A stretch of DNA of 55,750 nt from Methylomicrobium sp035916875 (GTDB taxonomy: Bacteria > Pseudomonadota > Gammaproteobacteria > Methylococcales > Methylomonadaceae), in the NCBI RefSeq assembly GCF_035916875.1, contig NZ_JAXUHN010000054.1, positions 1 to 55,750 on the forward strand, written 5' to 3'. The translations under genes were made by a program, and so were the position numbers. The notes beneath the pieces are model-generated. The model was not told the origin of the DNA and did no database searches. It saw only the letters and a program-made list of their open reading frames with translations. Below, piece after piece: positions 44,510 to 53,830 of this stretch. How positions within the stretch are numbered: the stretch's first letter is position 1; each line of letters starts with the position of its first letter.

Positions 44510-45622
44510 ATGACTACTCCACCCTCTCTGTACCAGCTTGCCGTTGCCGGCGTTCAACGACTGGTCCCTTATGTACCCGGCAAGCCGATCGAAGAATTGC
44601 AGCGTGAATTGGGGCTCGATCGCGTGATCAAGCTCGCATCGAATGAAAATCCTCTGGGTCCGAGCAAGAAAGCATTGGCCGCTATGCAAAAGGTGTTACC
44701 GGAATTGGCGTTGTATCCGGACGGTAGCGGTTTCAATTTAAAAAATGCTTTGGCTAAGAAATTCAGCGTCGAGCCTACACAAATCACGCTCGGCAACGGT
44801 TCGAACGAAATTTTGGAACTGGTCGCGCGCGCGTTTCTGGCGCCTGGCTTGAATGCGGTTTTCTCCCAGCATGCGTTTGCGGTCTATCCGATCGTGGTCC
44901 AGGCGGCCGGCGCCAAGTCGGTCGTTGCGCCGGCGGTGAATTACGGGCACGATTTACAGGCATTCCGGGAAAGTGTGAATGCCGAGACGCGCGTGGTGTT
45001 CATCGCGAATCCGAACAATCCGACCGGTACGCTGCTGTCGCAGTCGCATTTGGAAAACTTCATCAAGTCCCTGCCGGTTACTTGCGTCTGCGTGATCGAT
45101 GAAGCCTATTATGAATTCGTGCGGCGGAAGGACGAGCAAGAAACAATCGACTGGCTCGGCCAATGTCCTAATCTGATCATTGCGCGTACTTTTTCGAAAG
45201 CCTATGGGCTGGCCGGGTTGCGCATCGGATATTGTTTCTCGAGCCCCGAAATGGCAGATATTCTGAACAGAGTCAGACAGCCGTTCAACAACAATTCTTT
45301 GGCGTTGGCGGCCGCCGAAGCGGCGCTTGATGACGGCGAGCATTTGCAAAATACGATCAAAAACAATACGCTCGGCATGAAGCAATTGACCGAAGGATTT
45401 AGCAATTTGGGGCTGAACTGGATCCCGTCAGCCGGCAATTTTGTTTCAGTCGATTTGAGCGAGCCTGCCTATCCGGTCTATGAGGGCTTGCTTCGCAAAG
45501 GCGTGATCGTCAGACCGGTCGCGAATTACGATATGCCGAATCACCTCCGCATCAGTATCGGCACCCCGGAAGAAAACAACCTGTTTTTGCAGGCATTGAC
45601 CGATTGCCTTAATAATGTTTGA
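44510..45622 (+). CDS. hisC: Histidinol-phosphate / aromatic aminotransferase
   Basis: A class I/II PLP aminotransferase of the HisC type. In this supraoperon position (hisHb in Pseudomonas) it is held to serve aromatic amino acid as well as histidine synthesis. From the ATG at 44510 (MTTPPSLYQLAV) it has 370 residues. Visible motifs are KLASNENPLGPS, FIANPNNPTGT, the PLP-binding Lys in RTFSKAYGLAGLRIGY and the phosphate-binding Arg in LRISIGTPEEN. A 140-base gap after pheA with a seven-base hairpin (44377-44407) may attenuate transcription. It overlaps tyrA by eight bases. Confidence 0.94.
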   Translation: MTTPPSLYQLAVAGVQRLVPYVPGKPIEELQRELGLDRVIKLASNENPLGPSKKALAAMQKVLPELALYPDGSGFNLKNALAKKFSVEPTQITLGNGSNEILELVARAFLAPGLNAVFSQHAFAVYPIVVQAAGAKSVVAPAVNYGHDLQAFRESVNAETRVVFIANPNNPTGTLLSQSHLENFIKSLPVTCVCVIDEAYYEFVRRKDEQETIDWLGQCPNLIIARTFSKAYGLAGLRIGYCFSSPEMADILNRVRQPFNNNSLALAAAEAALDDGEHLQNTIKNNTLGMKQLTEGFSNLGLNWIPSAGNFVSVDLSEPAYPVYEGLLRKGVIVRPVANYDMPNHLRISIGTPEENNLFLQALTDCLNNV

Positions 45623-46490
45623 AAGGCTGTGCATTATCGGCGTCGGCCTTATCGGCGGTTCCATTGCGCGTGCCGCGCGAAGCCATGGATTGGCCGGATG
45701 CATCGTCGGTTATGGCCGGGAACAGGAACGGCAAAATCTTGAAACCGCCAAACGGTTAGGGGTTATCGACGATTTTTTTCTCGACATTGAGCCGGCGCTC
45801 AATGGGGCGGATGCGGTCGTGGTTGCGGTGCCGGTCGGCGCGGTCGAAGCGGTCTTTGCGCTACTGAAGCCTTATTGGTCAAACGAATGTGTCTATAGCG
45901 ACGTCGGTAGCACCAAAAGCAATGTGGTTGCAGCCGCCGAGCGCGTGTTCGGTTTCGTTCCAGACAACCTGGTGCCCGCGCATCCGATCGCGGGTGCCGA
46001 AAACAGCGGCGTCGAGGCCTCGCTGCCTGATTTGTTTTTACACCGTCGCCTGATCATCACCCCGCTGCCTCATACCGAACCCGCCGCATTAAGCAAAATC
46101 CAGGCATTCTGGGAGCGCATGGGTTCGTTCGTCTCGGTTATGAGCGCGGAGCACCACGACGCAATCCTGGCCGCGACCAGCCATTTACCGCATTTGCTCG
46201 CGTTCGCGCTGGTCGATATGCTCGGACGGCAAGACGAACAGTGCGAAATCTTCAAGTACGCGGCCGGCGGTTTTCGTGATTTTACCCGAATTGCCTCGAG
46301 CGATCCGACCATGTGGCGGGACATCTGCACCGCGAATAAGGACCAGTTGATCCCCTTGCTGCATCAACTGAAGAGTGAATTGGACAAGATTGAACAACTG
46401 CTGGCGGATAACGACGGCCGGCGCCTTTTTGAAACCTTCTCGTATGCCCGAAATGCACGGCAACGCTTTTTAGATCAGTTAGAAAATTAA
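45615..46490 (+). CDS. tyrA: Prephenate / cyclohexadienyl dehydrogenase
   Basis: TyrA oxidatively decarboxylates prephenate (or arogenate) to a tyrosine precursor. The NAD-binding loop is IGVGLIGGSIARAA at residues 6-19. DVGSTKSNVV and HPIAGAENSGVEAS are substrate-binding blocks, and SHLPHLLAFAL lies in the dimerisation domain. At 291 residues it is a free dehydrogenase, not fused to AroA as in Pseudomonas, although aroA begins one base after its stop. There is no ACT domain. Confidence 0.95.
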   Translation: MFERLCIIGVGLIGGSIARAARSHGLAGCIVGYGREQERQNLETAKRLGVIDDFFLDIEPALNGADAVVVAVPVGAVEAVFALLKPYWSNECVYSDVGSTKSNVVAAAERVFGFVPDNLVPAHPIAGAENSGVEASLPDLFLHRRLIITPLPHTEPAALSKIQAFWERMGSFVSVMSAEHHDAILAATSHLPHLLAFALVDMLGRQDEQCEIFKYAAGGFRDFTRIASSDPTMWRDICTANKDQLIPLLHQLKSELDKIEQLLADNDGRRLFETFSYARNARQRFLDQLEN

Positions 46491-46491
46491 T

Positions 46492-47814
46492 ATGAGCAAA
46501 TCCATTACTTTCAAAGTCAATCCGGGCGGCAGTTTACAGGGCGAGGCACGTGTGCCGGGGGATAAATCGATTTCACACAGATCGATCATGCTGGGTTCCT
46601 TGGCCGATGGGGTTACCCATGTCAAAGGCTTTCTCGAAGCGGAAGATGCGCTGGCGACCCTGCAAGCATTTCGGGACATGGGCGTCAAGATCGAAGGCCC
46701 TGTCAACGGCGAGCTGACTATTCACGGCGTCGGCAAGCATGGCTTAAAAGCGCCGGAAAAAGAACTGTATCTCGGCAATTCCGGTACCTCGATGCGATTG
46801 CTCAGCGGCCTTCTGGCCGGTCAGGCGTTCGATTCGGTGCTGACCGGCGACAAGTCCTTGTCGGGCCGGCCGATGAAACGAGTCACCGAGCCTTTAAAAA
46901 CGATGGGCGCTGAGATCAAAACGACCGAAAAAGGCACCGCGCCATTATATATTACCGGCAAGGCCGGGCAACTGCAGGGTATCGATTACACGATGCCGAT
47001 GGCGAGTGCGCAGGTCAAATCCTGCCTGCTCTTAGCCGGCATGTATGCTCAGGGCGAAACTTCGGTGACCGAGCCGGCGCCGACGCGCGATCACACCGAG
47101 CGGATGTTGTCCGGCTTCAACTATCCTGTCAACAAAGAAGGCAACAAGGTTACGGTCAATGCGAACGGTAAATTGACCGCGAGTGAAATCGACGTGCCGA
47201 GCGACATTTCCTCGGCCGCATTTTTCCTGGTCGGCGCGTCGATTGCGCCGGGTTCCGATCTGCTGCTGAAGCATGTCGGCATCAATCCGACCCGTACCGG
47301 TGTGATCGACATTTTAAAATTGATGGGCGCGAATATTGAAGTGTTGAATGAACGTATCGTCGGCGGAGAACCGGTCGCCGATTTGCATGTCACATATAGT
47401 CGATTGAAAGGCATCGATATTCCGGAAGAGCTGGTGCCGCTTGCAATCGATGAGTTTCCGGTGCTGTTTGTCGCGGCGGCCTGCGCGGAAGGGCAGACCC
47501 GCCTGACCGGTGCGGAAGAGCTACGCGTCAAGGAATCCGATAGAATTCAGGTGATGGCCGATGGTCTCAAGATTTTGAGCGTCAATGCGGAGCCGACCCC
47601 GGACGGGATGGTCATTCAAGGAGGCAATCCTATCGGCGGCGGCACGGTCGAATCGCATGGCGATCACCGGATTGCGATGGCGTTTTCGATCGCGGGTCTG
47701 CGTGCGAACGCTCCGATCACGATCCTGGACTGCCTGAACGTGAATACTTCGTTCCCCGAATTCAAAGACTTGGTCAAACGGCTCGGTCTCGACATCAGCG
47801 TCATGGAGGCATGA
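46492..47814 (+). CDS. aroA: 3-Phosphoshikimate 1-carboxyvinyltransferase (EPSP synthase)
   Basis: AroA joins shikimate-3-phosphate and phosphoenolpyruvate, the sixth step of the shikimate pathway. The 440 residues are normal. Key blocks are PGDKSISHRS (substrate-binding Lys), LGNSGTSMRLLSGLLAGQ, KSLSGRPMKR, EFPVLFVAAA with the catalytic Asp just before it, ELRVKESDR and DHRIAMAFSIAG. In the GNSGT loop Ser stands where class I glyphosate-sensitive enzymes have Ala, a class II-like feature. It overlaps cmk by four bases. Confidence 0.97.
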   Translation: MSKSITFKVNPGGSLQGEARVPGDKSISHRSIMLGSLADGVTHVKGFLEAEDALATLQAFRDMGVKIEGPVNGELTIHGVGKHGLKAPEKELYLGNSGTSMRLLSGLLAGQAFDSVLTGDKSLSGRPMKRVTEPLKTMGAEIKTTEKGTAPLYITGKAGQLQGIDYTMPMASAQVKSCLLLAGMYAQGETSVTEPAPTRDHTERMLSGFNYPVNKEGNKVTVNANGKLTASEIDVPSDISSAAFFLVGASIAPGSDLLLKHVGINPTRTGVIDILKLMGANIEVLNERIVGGEPVADLHVTYSRLKGIDIPEELVPLAIDEFPVLFVAAACAEGQTRLTGAEELRVKESDRIQVMADGLKILSVNAEPTPDGMVIQGGNPIGGGTVESHGDHRIAMAFSIAGLRANAPITILDCLNVNTSFPEFKDLVKRLGLDISVMEA

Positions 47815-48497
47815 TGTCGATTCCGGTGTTGACGATCGACGGGCCGAGTGGCGCCGGCAAAGGCACGGTCAGCCGACTGGCCGCAAAAAAACTCGGCTGG
47901 CATTATCTGGACAGCGGCTCGATTTACCGTTCGCTGGCGCTGGCCGTGGCGAAACAGGGAGTGGACCTTGCCGATGAAGCGGCGATCGTTAGTGTCGCAG
48001 AAAAGATGCATCTCGAATTTGAATGTGAGATTGATCTGACCGTTAGACTGAATGGTATCGACGTGACCGCCGAGATTCCATTGGAAAGCACAGGCGCGAT
48101 CGCATCGACAGTCGCCGCGATTCCCGACGTTCGCCGCGTATTGTTGCAAAAACAGCGCGATTTCAAACAGTTGCCAGGACTGGTCGCGGATGGCCGGGAT
48201 ATGGGCACCGTCGTGTTCAAGGAGGCGCCTTTCAAGGTGTTTTTGACCGCGAGCGTCGGCGAAAGAGCGATGCGGCGGTATAAACAGTTGATAGAAAAAG
48301 GAATTGATGCTAACCTAATACAAATAACAAACGAGATAGAAGAGCGTGATCGCCGCGACAGGGAACGGGCAACGGCCCCACTGGCGATGGCGAGCGATGC
48401 GCTTTACCTCGATTCTTCCGATATGACGATAGACTCAGTCGTCGAGGAAGTTCTGAATTTAGTCCGCACCGGATTAAACGAACGATCGCAATCCTGA
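47811..48497 (+). CDS. cmk: Cytidylate kinase
   Basis: Cmk phosphorylates CMP and dCMP. The P-loop GPSGAGKGT is at about residues 11-19, followed by YLDSGSIYRSLALAV. The catalytic blocks GRDMGTVVFKEAPFKVFLTAS and ERDRRDRERATAPL are present. The 228 residues are the usual size. Two adjacent ATG codons (47811 and 47814) are possible starts; the first overlaps aroA. It precedes rpsA, as in most gammaproteobacteria. Confidence 0.97.
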   Translation: MMSIPVLTIDGPSGAGKGTVSRLAAKKLGWHYLDSGSIYRSLALAVAKQGVDLADEAAIVSVAEKMHLEFECEIDLTVRLNGIDVTAEIPLESTGAIASTVAAIPDVRRVLLQKQRDFKQLPGLVADGRDMGTVVFKEAPFKVFLTASVGERAMRRYKQLIEKGIDANLIQITNEIEERDRRDRERATAPLAMASDALYLDSSDMTIDSVVEEVLNLVRTGLNERSQS

Positions 48498-48568
48498 GAT
48501 TTGCGGTTTTTTTCAACTTTAACATTTATTAATGCCGGCCGTTTTTTGGTTGGCGGGATACAAACAAA

Positions 48569-50227
48569 ATGAGCGAAAGCTTTGCTGCGTTACTTGAAGA
48601 AAGTTTAAACAAGACCAAAATGTCGCCCGGCGACATGCTGATCGGCACCGTCGTTGATATTGAAAATGACATGATCATTGTCAGCACGCATGCCAAATCG
48701 GAAGGCGTGATTCCGAAGTGGCAGTTTTTAAACAATGATGGCGAATTGGAAGTCCAAATCGGCGACGAAGTTGAAGTCGCGCTGGATCTTTTCGAAGACG
48801 GCTTGGGAGCTACTCTTCTGTCGCGTGACAAAGCGAAGAGAAATAAGGCTTGGTTCGAACTAGAAAACGCCTTCGAGAAAGGCGAGACCGTTGTCGGCCG
48901 CATCAATGGCAAAGTTCGCGGCGGTTTTACCGTTGCGGTCGGTGCATTGCGTGCTTTTTTGCCAGGCTCGCTGGTCGACGTGCGTCCTATCCGCGACACC
49001 ACTTTCCTGGAAAACCGTGACCTCGAGTTCAAGGTTATCAAGATCGACCAAAAACGCAATAACGTCGTGTTGTCTCGCCGCGCGGTCGTTGAGAAGGAAT
49101 ACAGCGTCGAACGGGAAGAGTTGCTGAAGACGCTCGAAGAAGGCGCGATTGTGACCGGTGTCGTGAAGAACTTGACCGATTACGGCGCGTTCATCGACCT
49201 CGGCGGCATTGACGGCTTGCTGCACATCACCGACATGGCGTGGCGTCGTGTGCGTCATCCTTCCGAATGCGTCGAGATCGGTCAGGAAGTCAAGGTCAAG
49301 GTTCTGAAATACGACAAGGACAAGAATCGCGTGTCGCTGGGCATGAAGCAAATGGGTGAAGACCCATGGCAAAACATCGGCCGCCGTTATCCTGCCGGCC
49401 ACCGTGTATTCGGTAAGGTCAACAATCTGACCGATTACGGCTGCTTCGTCGAGATCGAAGAAGGCGTCGAAGGTTTGGTGCATGTCTCCGAAATGGACTG
49501 GACCAACAAAAACGTCAATCCGTCCAAGCTGGTGCAGTTGGGTGACGAAGTCGAAGTGATGATCCTCGAAATCGACGAAGAACGCCGCCGTATTTCACTG
49601 GGTATGAAACAGTGCAAGATCAACCCTTGGGATGAATTTGCAGCGACCCATAATAAAGGTGACAAGATATCAGGCAAGATTAAATCGATTACCGATTTCG
49701 GCATCTTCATCGGCCTGGATGGCGGCATCGACGGTCTAGTGCATATGTCCGATATTTCGTGGGCGGACGACGGCGAAACCGCAGTGCGCGACTACAAGAA
49801 AGGCGATGAGCTCGAGACCGTGATTTTGGCGGTCGATCCTGAGCGTGAACGTATCTCGCTGGGCATCAAGCAATTGGAGCAAGACCCGTTCCAAAACTTC
49901 TTGGCGACGAATGAAAAAGGCAGCTTGGTCAAAGGTGTGATCAAGGAAGTCGATGCGAAAGGCGCGGTAGTGACATTGGCCGACAATGTCGAGGGCTATA
50001 TCCGCGCTTCCGAAATTCAACGCGACCGCGTCGAAGATGCGCGTACTCTGTTGAAGGAAGGCGAAACGATCGAAGCCAAATTCATCGGCGTGGACAAGAA
50101 GAGCAAGTCGATTTCTTTGTCGATCAAAGCCAAGGATCAGGACGAAGAATCTCATGTAATCAAGGATTACACGCAACAATCGGCGACCCCGACGTTGGGT
50201 GACTTGTTCAAGCAGATTGAAAAATAA
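48569..50227 (+). CDS. rpsA: 30S ribosomal protein S1
   Basis: S1 binds mRNA and helps the 30S subunit load structured messages. The 552 residues contain six S1 OB-fold repeats (starting at about residues 20, 105, 190, 277, 364 and 450). Repeats 3-6 are most alike, with DYGAFIDLGGIDGLLHITDMAW, DYGCFVEIEEGVEGLVHVSEM and DFGIFIGLDGGIDGLVHMSDISW. The first two are divergent and bind the ribosome. Codon choice is typical of a highly expressed gene. Confidence 0.98.
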   Translation: MSESFAALLEESLNKTKMSPGDMLIGTVVDIENDMIIVSTHAKSEGVIPKWQFLNNDGELEVQIGDEVEVALDLFEDGLGATLLSRDKAKRNKAWFELENAFEKGETVVGRINGKVRGGFTVAVGALRAFLPGSLVDVRPIRDTTFLENRDLEFKVIKIDQKRNNVVLSRRAVVEKEYSVEREELLKTLEEGAIVTGVVKNLTDYGAFIDLGGIDGLLHITDMAWRRVRHPSECVEIGQEVKVKVLKYDKDKNRVSLGMKQMGEDPWQNIGRRYPAGHRVFGKVNNLTDYGCFVEIEEGVEGLVHVSEMDWTNKNVNPSKLVQLGDEVEVMILEIDEERRRISLGMKQCKINPWDEFAATHNKGDKISGKIKSITDFGIFIGLDGGIDGLVHMSDISWADDGETAVRDYKKGDELETVILAVDPERERISLGIKQLEQDPFQNFLATNEKGSLVKGVIKEVDAKGAVVTLADNVEGYIRASEIQRDRVEDARTLLKEGETIEAKFIGVDKKSKSISLSIKAKDQDEESHVIKDYTQQSATPTLGDLFKQIEK

Positions 50228-50240
50228 ACACCATCGATCA

Positions 50241-50264
50241 GGGGCGCGCCGCTTGGCGCGCCCC
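50241..50264 (+). terminator. Strong hairpin between rpsA and ihfB
   Basis: A perfect ten-base GC-only stem (50241-50250 with 50255-50264) and a GCTT tetraloop, 13 bases after the rpsA stop. It lacks a good T-tract, so it may stabilise the rpsA mRNA end or partly stop transcription before ihfB. Confidence 0.6.
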
Positions 50265-50297
50265 CATTCATGCTATTAATTTTTCGCGGGATTGAAT

Positions 50298-50603
50298 GTG
50301 ACAAAATCCGAATTAATCGAAGCGTTGGCCAGACAACAGCCGCATTTGGCAATCAAGGATGTCGAACTGGCGGTCAAATGCATCATCGAAAAAATGAACC
50401 ACGCCCTGTCAACTGGCGATCGGATCGAAATCAGAGGCTTCGGCAGTTTTTCACTGCACATGCGCCCGCCGCGCATGGGACGGAACCCGAAAACTGGCGA
50501 ATCGGTCGCTCTGGCCAAGAAGTTTGTACCGCATTTTAAGCCCGGCAAGGAATTGCGGGATCGCGTGGACAGTTTCTCCGACCAATTTGAAATTTCCGGC
50601 TAA
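50298..50603 (+). CDS. ihfB: Integration host factor beta subunit
   Basis: IhfB pairs with IhfA to bend DNA at specific sites. I placed the start at the GTG at 50298, because the protein from there (TKSELIEALARQQPHL) aligns with E. coli IhfB; a TTG two codons earlier is the only alternative. The 101 residues include the DNA-intercalating beta-arm RPPRMGRNPKTGE with its Pro, and FVPHFKPGKELRDRV. Position after rpsA is the standard gammaproteobacterial order. Confidence 0.96.
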   Translation: MTKSELIEALARQQPHLAIKDVELAVKCIIEKMNHALSTGDRIEIRGFGSFSLHMRPPRMGRNPKTGESVALAKKFVPHFKPGKELRDRVDSFSDQFEISG

Positions 50604-50945
50604 CCGTTATCGGTTTGCCAAAATCCTTACCGTTTTTTTAATTCAACTGAGTCGTTTTGATTCGTCTTGAAGCTGGAGCGTCTATATACGACGCCCTTCT
50701 TTTGTTGTCGTAGGATAGTACGCATCGCGTACCTTCTAGAGTTCTATTTTAATGCCAGGCGTCTTCGAGTCATGCTATCAGTGTCTGCTCCCTCTCCCTC
50801 AGGCCTATAGGGCATAACGGAGAGGGGTTTTGACGCTCGATCTGTCTTTGCAACCTCAGGGAAAGCGAAAGCAGTAGCCCTACTATTCAGCTATCGCAGG
50901 ATGCGGCGGACTACGGCAGCACCTGCAGGCTAATGCTATATCCGC
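50604..50945. other. Intergenic region after ihfB
   Basis: No gene is supported. A stem with arms 50790-50797 and 50819-50826 encloses a 21-base loop and is followed by four T. It may be a late terminator of the supraoperon or a dispersed repeat. Confidence 0.45.
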
Positions 50946-51425
50946 TTAGTGATGGCAGCTAGGGCCGTGAATATGACCATGGTCCAGTTCTTCGGAGGTA
51001 GCCGGTCTGATATCGACGATTTCGACATCGAAGGTCAATGGCACACCCGCCAGCGGATGATTGCCATCTATCGTGATCTCGTCGCCGTCGATATCCACGA
51101 TGGCGACAACGCCTGGGCCTGAGCTGACATCGGCATGAAACTGCATGCCGACTTCGAGATGGTCGACGCCTTCAAACATCGAGCGAGGAATGACCTGCAC
51201 CCGTTCCGGCATGAATTCGCCGTAGGCGTCTTCCGCCGGAATGCGTACGGTAAATTGCTCGCCGACCTCTTTTCCGGCCAATGCCTGCTCCAGGCCGGAA
51301 ATGATGTTGCCTTTGCCGTGCAGATAGACCAGAGCGTCGCTACCGATGGAGCTGTCGATCACTTCGCCTTCGTCATTGGTCAGCGTATAATGAATCGAAA
51401 CCGCCATATTGTCAGCTACTTGCAT
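50946..51425 (-). CDS. slyD: FKBP-type peptidyl-prolyl isomerase SlyD
   Basis: SlyD is a cytoplasmic prolyl isomerase and chaperone that also supplies nickel in hydrogenase maturation. The FKBP domain (IHYTLTNDEGEVIDSS, LVYLHGKGNIISGLEQALAGKEVG) is interrupted by the IF chaperone insert (about 70-125), ending with DGNHPLAGVPLTFDVEI. The C-terminal metal-binding tail is very short here (HGHIHGPSCHH) compared with the long His/Cys tail of E. coli. The 159 residues suit such short-tail forms. Confidence 0.95.
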   Translation of the reverse strand: MQVADNMAVSIHYTLTNDEGEVIDSSIGSDALVYLHGKGNIISGLEQALAGKEVGEQFTVRIPAEDAYGEFMPERVQVIPRSMFEGVDHLEVGMQFHADVSSGPGVVAIVDIDGDEITIDGNHPLAGVPLTFDVEIVDIRPATSEELDHGHIHGPSCHH

Positions 51426-51529
51426 GTTGTAAACCTATAAAGATAAAAAAGTTTCTATCATATCGGTTTAATCTGCATTTGTCAGGAAAATATTGCGATA
51501 TATCAGTAAGAAAGGTTTTGGCTTAAGAG

Positions 51530-53203
51530 TTATTTCCGCGTCTGCGTCCGCCACAAATTGACGATGTCCGCCACATCGAGGTCGACCTTACCTTCGCGCC
51601 AACCGGTAAAATAATCGACGTCATTACTTTTCGGTTCCGGATTGGGCCGGTAAATCTGCACCCGTGTCGGCAGCGGCGCGGCTTCTCCTACAACCAATGC
51701 CTCACCGCGGCCGAGCGAAGTCAGAATGTCGGTCAGGCCGCCTTCCGCTTCCGGCACCAGGCCGCGGATATAGGCCTGGTCATCCGGGTTGGTGGTGCGC
51801 AGGCAGATGAATGAACTGCATTGGGCCAACATCGTTTCGGACAGTTCGGTCGGCCGTTGGCTGACCACGCCGATCGATACGCCGTATTTCCGTCCCTCCT
51901 TGGCGATCCTTTCCATCATTCTTTTGGTGCCATCAAACTGACCGCCTTTTTCACGCGGAATGTACGCATGTGCTTCCTCGCAAATCAGCGTGATCGGAAA
52001 TTCGCGCCGGTGTGGGTTCCAGTAGTTGAATTCATAGGCGAGGCGGCCGACCTGCGCCGATACGGCCGGCCGAACGTCGGTCGGCACCGAACTTAAATCG
52101 ACCACGGTGATATTGCCTTTTTTATCGCCCAGACCGACAAATTCGCGCAGCAAATCGGTCATGCTTTCGGAGTTGTTCCGGCGTTTCGGCTTCAGCAGAA
52201 AGTCATAGCGTACATCGTTGAAGCGGCTTTGCATCCGGATCAGAAATTCGTCGAACATCCCGAACAACGCCCCCTGTGTCTTGCCGAAATCCTTTTTTTC
52301 CTCGTTCGCGGCCTTGAATTGCATATACATTTCGGCCAGAGAAAAATAAATCGGGGTGTCGATCGATACGGTCGGCAGTCCAAGTCGCTTGCCTTCCTTG
52401 CGCTTTAGTTGCTGCAAGATTTCGCGCATATAAGACATCTGGATCGTCGCTCCCTTGTCGTCGCGATCGATGAACAGATCGACCAGTTCGGCATAGGTCA
52501 TCATCCAATACGGCATCTCCATTTCCATCGCGTCAATGTAATTGACCATGTCGTCAGGAAACGCCGATTGCACCGCGCCGCTTTCGTCTTTCCAGCAGTA
52601 TTCGCCGTGCAGATCGAGCATGATAAGATGGGTTCTCGGCATCGCCCGGATCGTATTCTGAATTAAGCTGGTCACCGTCCACGACTTACCGGAACCGGAT
52701 TGCCCGAGAATCGCGAAATGCCGGCCGAACAGCGCGCGCGGGTCGAGGCTTAGATGATAATCCTTGTGTGCCGATAGCTGGCCGATGAAAAACTGATAAT
52801 CGCGGAATTTGGAAAATATCGCATTGATTTCGTCGAGTCCGATCGCATAAACCTTCGCGCCGGGCGTCGGATAATGGCGCACGCCGCGTATGAACTGGCC
52901 GTTGCCCTGAATCTCGCCGACCGGGATCAGCGAGATGAAACGTTCCGACTTGCGAACGCCATCGCCGTTATAGCGGTCCTTTTCCCAAATCTTGAACACC
53001 AGCGCCAAAACGCCGATATTCGCCTGGCGAATCACCACATAAGAGCCAATATGACCGGCCAGAATTTCTTCGTTGCCGACTTTAATGATCGGCAACTCGC
53101 TGGCGTGTTCCTCGGCGATGCGGGCGTCCATGCCGTCGCCGCGGACTTCGGATAAATAGCCAATATGGATCGGCTGCTGCTGTTCGGTCATTACACAACT
53201 CAT
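51530..53203 (-). CDS. HerA-type ATPase (DUF87)
   Basis: A 557-residue hexameric DNA-pumping ATPase of the HerA/FtsK superfamily. The N-terminal HAS-barrel (about 12-100) is followed by Walker A LGQSGSGKSWT at about residues 166-176. The Walker B with catalytic Glu is LICEEAHAYIP, and the arginine-finger region SSFICLRTTNPDDQAYIRG follows. HerA proteins work with a nuclease such as NurA, or with SIR2/DUF4297 partners in anti-phage systems. None is next to it; slyD is 104 bases away. An ATG four codons later is an alternative start. Confidence 0.88.
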   Translation of the reverse strand: MSCVMTEQQQPIHIGYLSEVRGDGMDARIAEEHASELPIIKVGNEEILAGHIGSYVVIRQANIGVLALVFKIWEKDRYNGDGVRKSERFISLIPVGEIQGNGQFIRGVRHYPTPGAKVYAIGLDEINAIFSKFRDYQFFIGQLSAHKDYHLSLDPRALFGRHFAILGQSGSGKSWTVTSLIQNTIRAMPRTHLIMLDLHGEYCWKDESGAVQSAFPDDMVNYIDAMEMEMPYWMMTYAELVDLFIDRDDKGATIQMSYMREILQQLKRKEGKRLGLPTVSIDTPIYFSLAEMYMQFKAANEEKKDFGKTQGALFGMFDEFLIRMQSRFNDVRYDFLLKPKRRNNSESMTDLLREFVGLGDKKGNITVVDLSSVPTDVRPAVSAQVGRLAYEFNYWNPHRREFPITLICEEAHAYIPREKGGQFDGTKRMMERIAKEGRKYGVSIGVVSQRPTELSETMLAQCSSFICLRTTNPDDQAYIRGLVPEAEGGLTDILTSLGRGEALVVGEAAPLPTRVQIYRPNPEPKSNDVDYFTGWREGKVDLDVADIVNLWRTQTRK

Positions 53204-53830
53204 CTTGATAAGGGATTGCTATCAAGATTAGACCAGTTTGGCGTAGAGTTGAAGAAAAAGGAAGAGGATGAAACCAGTTAGCAGTCTCACGTGCCGATCG
53301 GAGCATGTTGCCCCGACCGTTCCGTTTTAGGTACGTTTCCGAATATCAGCATTGTCAAAACTTAGGGGATGGGGTTGCAAACCCCCTCCCGCGAAGAAGA
53401 GTTGAAGAAAAGGAAAGGGGTGAAATCATCTCGTGGGCTCGATCGCAGTCATCGAAAGTACAATATTTGTTTCTTTAGTCTGCTTTTGTGTAAAAGTCTC
53501 AATTTGAGCTGACATTTACAGAAATAATCTTAGAATTAAATTTGCACTACAAAAATTGAAGGGATTTACTAAAATCGAACGGCTCAGATTGGCCATCAAT
53601 CGACATCCGAGTGGACGAAGAATTTCATTTGTGAGCGGCTGGCCTGGATTAGTGAGCAGACGCCGGAAAGTTAGTATATGCACCGCTATAGAGCTGCCTG
53701 AGAACCTGACAACTCGTTTTTCACCACAGCAAGGCCTGGTAAAACAACGAGATGGCTGCTAATTTCAGTGATTCAGAATGAGGCGTTTTTCATGTTCATA
53801 ATACTGTTATGTCTCGAGGGATAATCACTG
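53204..53830. repeat. AT-rich intergenic region with imperfect direct repeats
   Basis: About 630 bases without a supported gene. Two ~30-base copies of a GAGTTGAAGAAAA-type sequence lie at 53245-53275 and 53398-53427. The segment between them ends in a GGGGTT...AACCCC hairpin (53371-53385). This could mark a small insertion. A 68-codon open frame at 53556-53762 is not convincing. Confidence 0.5.

Noticed and set aside
53556..53762. Plus-strand open frame of 68 codons, with an overlapping frame containing LAWISEQTPES that hinted at a transposase remnant
   Set aside because: The readable pieces are too short and interrupted by stops to name any element.
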